Assembly: GCA_028293365.1 (NCBI GenBank)
Contig: JAQGOX010000779.1
Coordinates: 1-6,205, forward strand
Origin: Verrucomicrobiales bacterium
GTDB taxonomy: Bacteria > Verrucomicrobiota > Verrucomicrobiia > Limisphaerales > SXQI01
DNA: 6,205 nt
Direction: 5' to 3'
The number at the start of each line of letters is the position of its first letter. Positions within the stretch are counted from its first letter, which is position 1. The notes below the pieces were generated by a model, which saw only the letters and a list, made by a program, of their open reading frames with translations, was not told the DNA's origin and made no database searches. Of this stretch, positions 5,474-6,205 are shown piece after piece. Made by a program: the position numbers and the translations under genes.

Positions 5474-6205
5474 TCACGGAGGAAATCCGATACTCAGCTT
5501 CACGGCTGAATATTCAGGGTGAATTGAGCCATTCCTCTGTCGAATTATTAGCGCCGGCTCAATCCAGGTCTGTTGACGGAACCATTCAGGCAGATCACTC
5601 GAGCGCATCATGAGAAAGACCGAAAGCAAGGGCGGTTGCCCTTCCCGAAGGATTACGGGACGTTGTCGAACGATCACCAGGCCCGCTGCGGCGGCTGCAG
5701 AAATCGCGCGGTCAATTTGACCGTCGGGCAAGGGGAATACGGACGCAAATACACCCCCGGCAGCGAGATGTGCAGCGGCGCTTAGACAGTAATCTGATAT
5801 GTTTCCCCGCAATTCGAATCGGCAGGCGATTTTTTGCGGGTGATCTCCCTCTATCCCACTTCCGGTCGGAAAATATGGGGGGCTGCCCAGCACGAGGTCA
5901 AAATATTCTTTCGGTGCCAGTGATACCGGATCTCTAAAATCTCCATGCCGGATTTCGTAGCGCTCCCCCAATTGATTGTATTTAGCCGATGCTGTCGCGA
6001 GCGCTACGCTTTCGGCTTGCGCCTCAATGGTCACAAACCTCGCTCCTGGAAGCCGCCAGGCCGCGATCATTCCCACCGACCCAATCCCGCTTCCAAGATC
6101 CAAAACCGTAGCTGCTCGCGGGGACCACGATGTGCCGTACCAGGCCACTAGGAGGTCATCCGTGGAAAAGCGATGTCCCTTTCTGAGCTGGAACAGACGA
6201 TAATC
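5474..6205 (-). CDS. TrmN6/YfiC-like SAM-dependent methyltransferase (5' end cut by the window edge)
   Basis: 243 codons plus a stop are present, and the frame is open to the right edge. A GTG at 6148 could be taken as a start, but the 19 codons before it encode 'YRLFQLRKGHRFSTDDLLV', the usual conserved N-terminal block (QP..G.R...D..LL) of TrmN6-like enzymes, so the true start lies outside. Counting from the edge, motif I is VLDLGSGIGSVG (34-45), the SAM ribose-binding acid is in 'TIEAQ' (E61), and motif IV is LGSPPYF (about 106-112). SPPY replaces the usual NPPY but fits the known (D/N/S)PP(Y/F/W) pattern. The C-terminal 'LIIRQRNG' plus 'EYSAV' resembles the end of E. coli YfiC, and the length is near its 245 residues. 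That enzyme makes N6-methyladenosine at A37 of tRNA1(Val). The same target here is likely but unproven, and another adenine or small-substrate methyltransferase is possible. Confidence 0.88.
   Translation of the reverse strand, partial: DYRLFQLRKGHRFSTDDLLVAWYGTSWSPRAATVLDLGSGIGSVGMIAAWRLPGARFVTIEAQAESVALATASAKYNQLGERYEIRHGDFRDPVSLAPKEYFDLVLGSPPYFPTGSGIEGDHPQKIACRFELRGNISDYCLSAAAHLAAGGVFASVFPLPDGQIDRAISAAAAAGLVIVRQRPVILREGQPPLLSVFLMMRSSDLPEWFRQQTWIEPALIIRQRNGSIHPEYSAVKLSIGFPP

Noticed and set aside
5402..5510. Plus-strand GTG frame running from the intergenic region into the end of the methyltransferase
   Set aside because: The possible ribosome binding site is one base from the GTG, the product is short with no motif, and it overlaps the conserved methyltransferase end.

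Overview
The window looks like ordinary chromosomal DNA from a free-living bacterium of the Planctomycetota–Verrucomicrobiota group. A soil or freshwater verrucomicrobial (Pedosphaera/Limisphaerales-like) source is my best guess. The reasons are moderate G+C, a leftward gene set of the form ATPase, permease, Gldg-family protein and DUF4340 protein, and a small DNA-binding-type protein with a C-terminal 'MSPEAK...RWA' tail of a style I associate with those phyla. This is recognition by eye, not a database result. All five genes are on the minus strand and read from right to left. I see no mobile element, CRISPR array, tRNA, rRNA or phage gene.

Right edge (5474-6205): a TrmN6/YfiC-like SAM-dependent methyltransferase whose start lies outside the window. 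The GTG at 6148 is internal. The frame stays open to the edge and encodes conserved family sequence there.

5164-5473: a 310-base intergenic region with no convincing gene but several inverted repeats. Two of these are followed by T runs on the plus strand.

4633-5163: a 176-residue protein with a coiled coil, a winged-helix-like domain, an AT-hook-like core and a basic tail. A strong leftward intrinsic terminator follows at 4584-4615.

4425-4580: a leader/promoter region with a perfect TTGACA hexamer and short palindromes. It precedes the main operon.

1-4424: a tightly packed four-gene operon. It encodes a GldA-like ABC ATPase, a GldF-like six-helix permease, a Gldg-family membrane-anchored extracytoplasmic protein, and a DUF4340 membrane-anchored protein cut by the left edge. 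Two of the three junctions are 4-base ATGA overlaps and the third is a 17-base gap with a Shine-Dalgarno, so the proteins are probably made together and form one envelope complex. The cargo is unknown. The 'gliding' name comes from Bacteroidetes homologues and should not be read as evidence of motility here.

No clearly new system is visible. The items most worth checking are the 176-residue protein family, the repeat-rich intergenic region upstream of it, and the function of the Gld-like complex.
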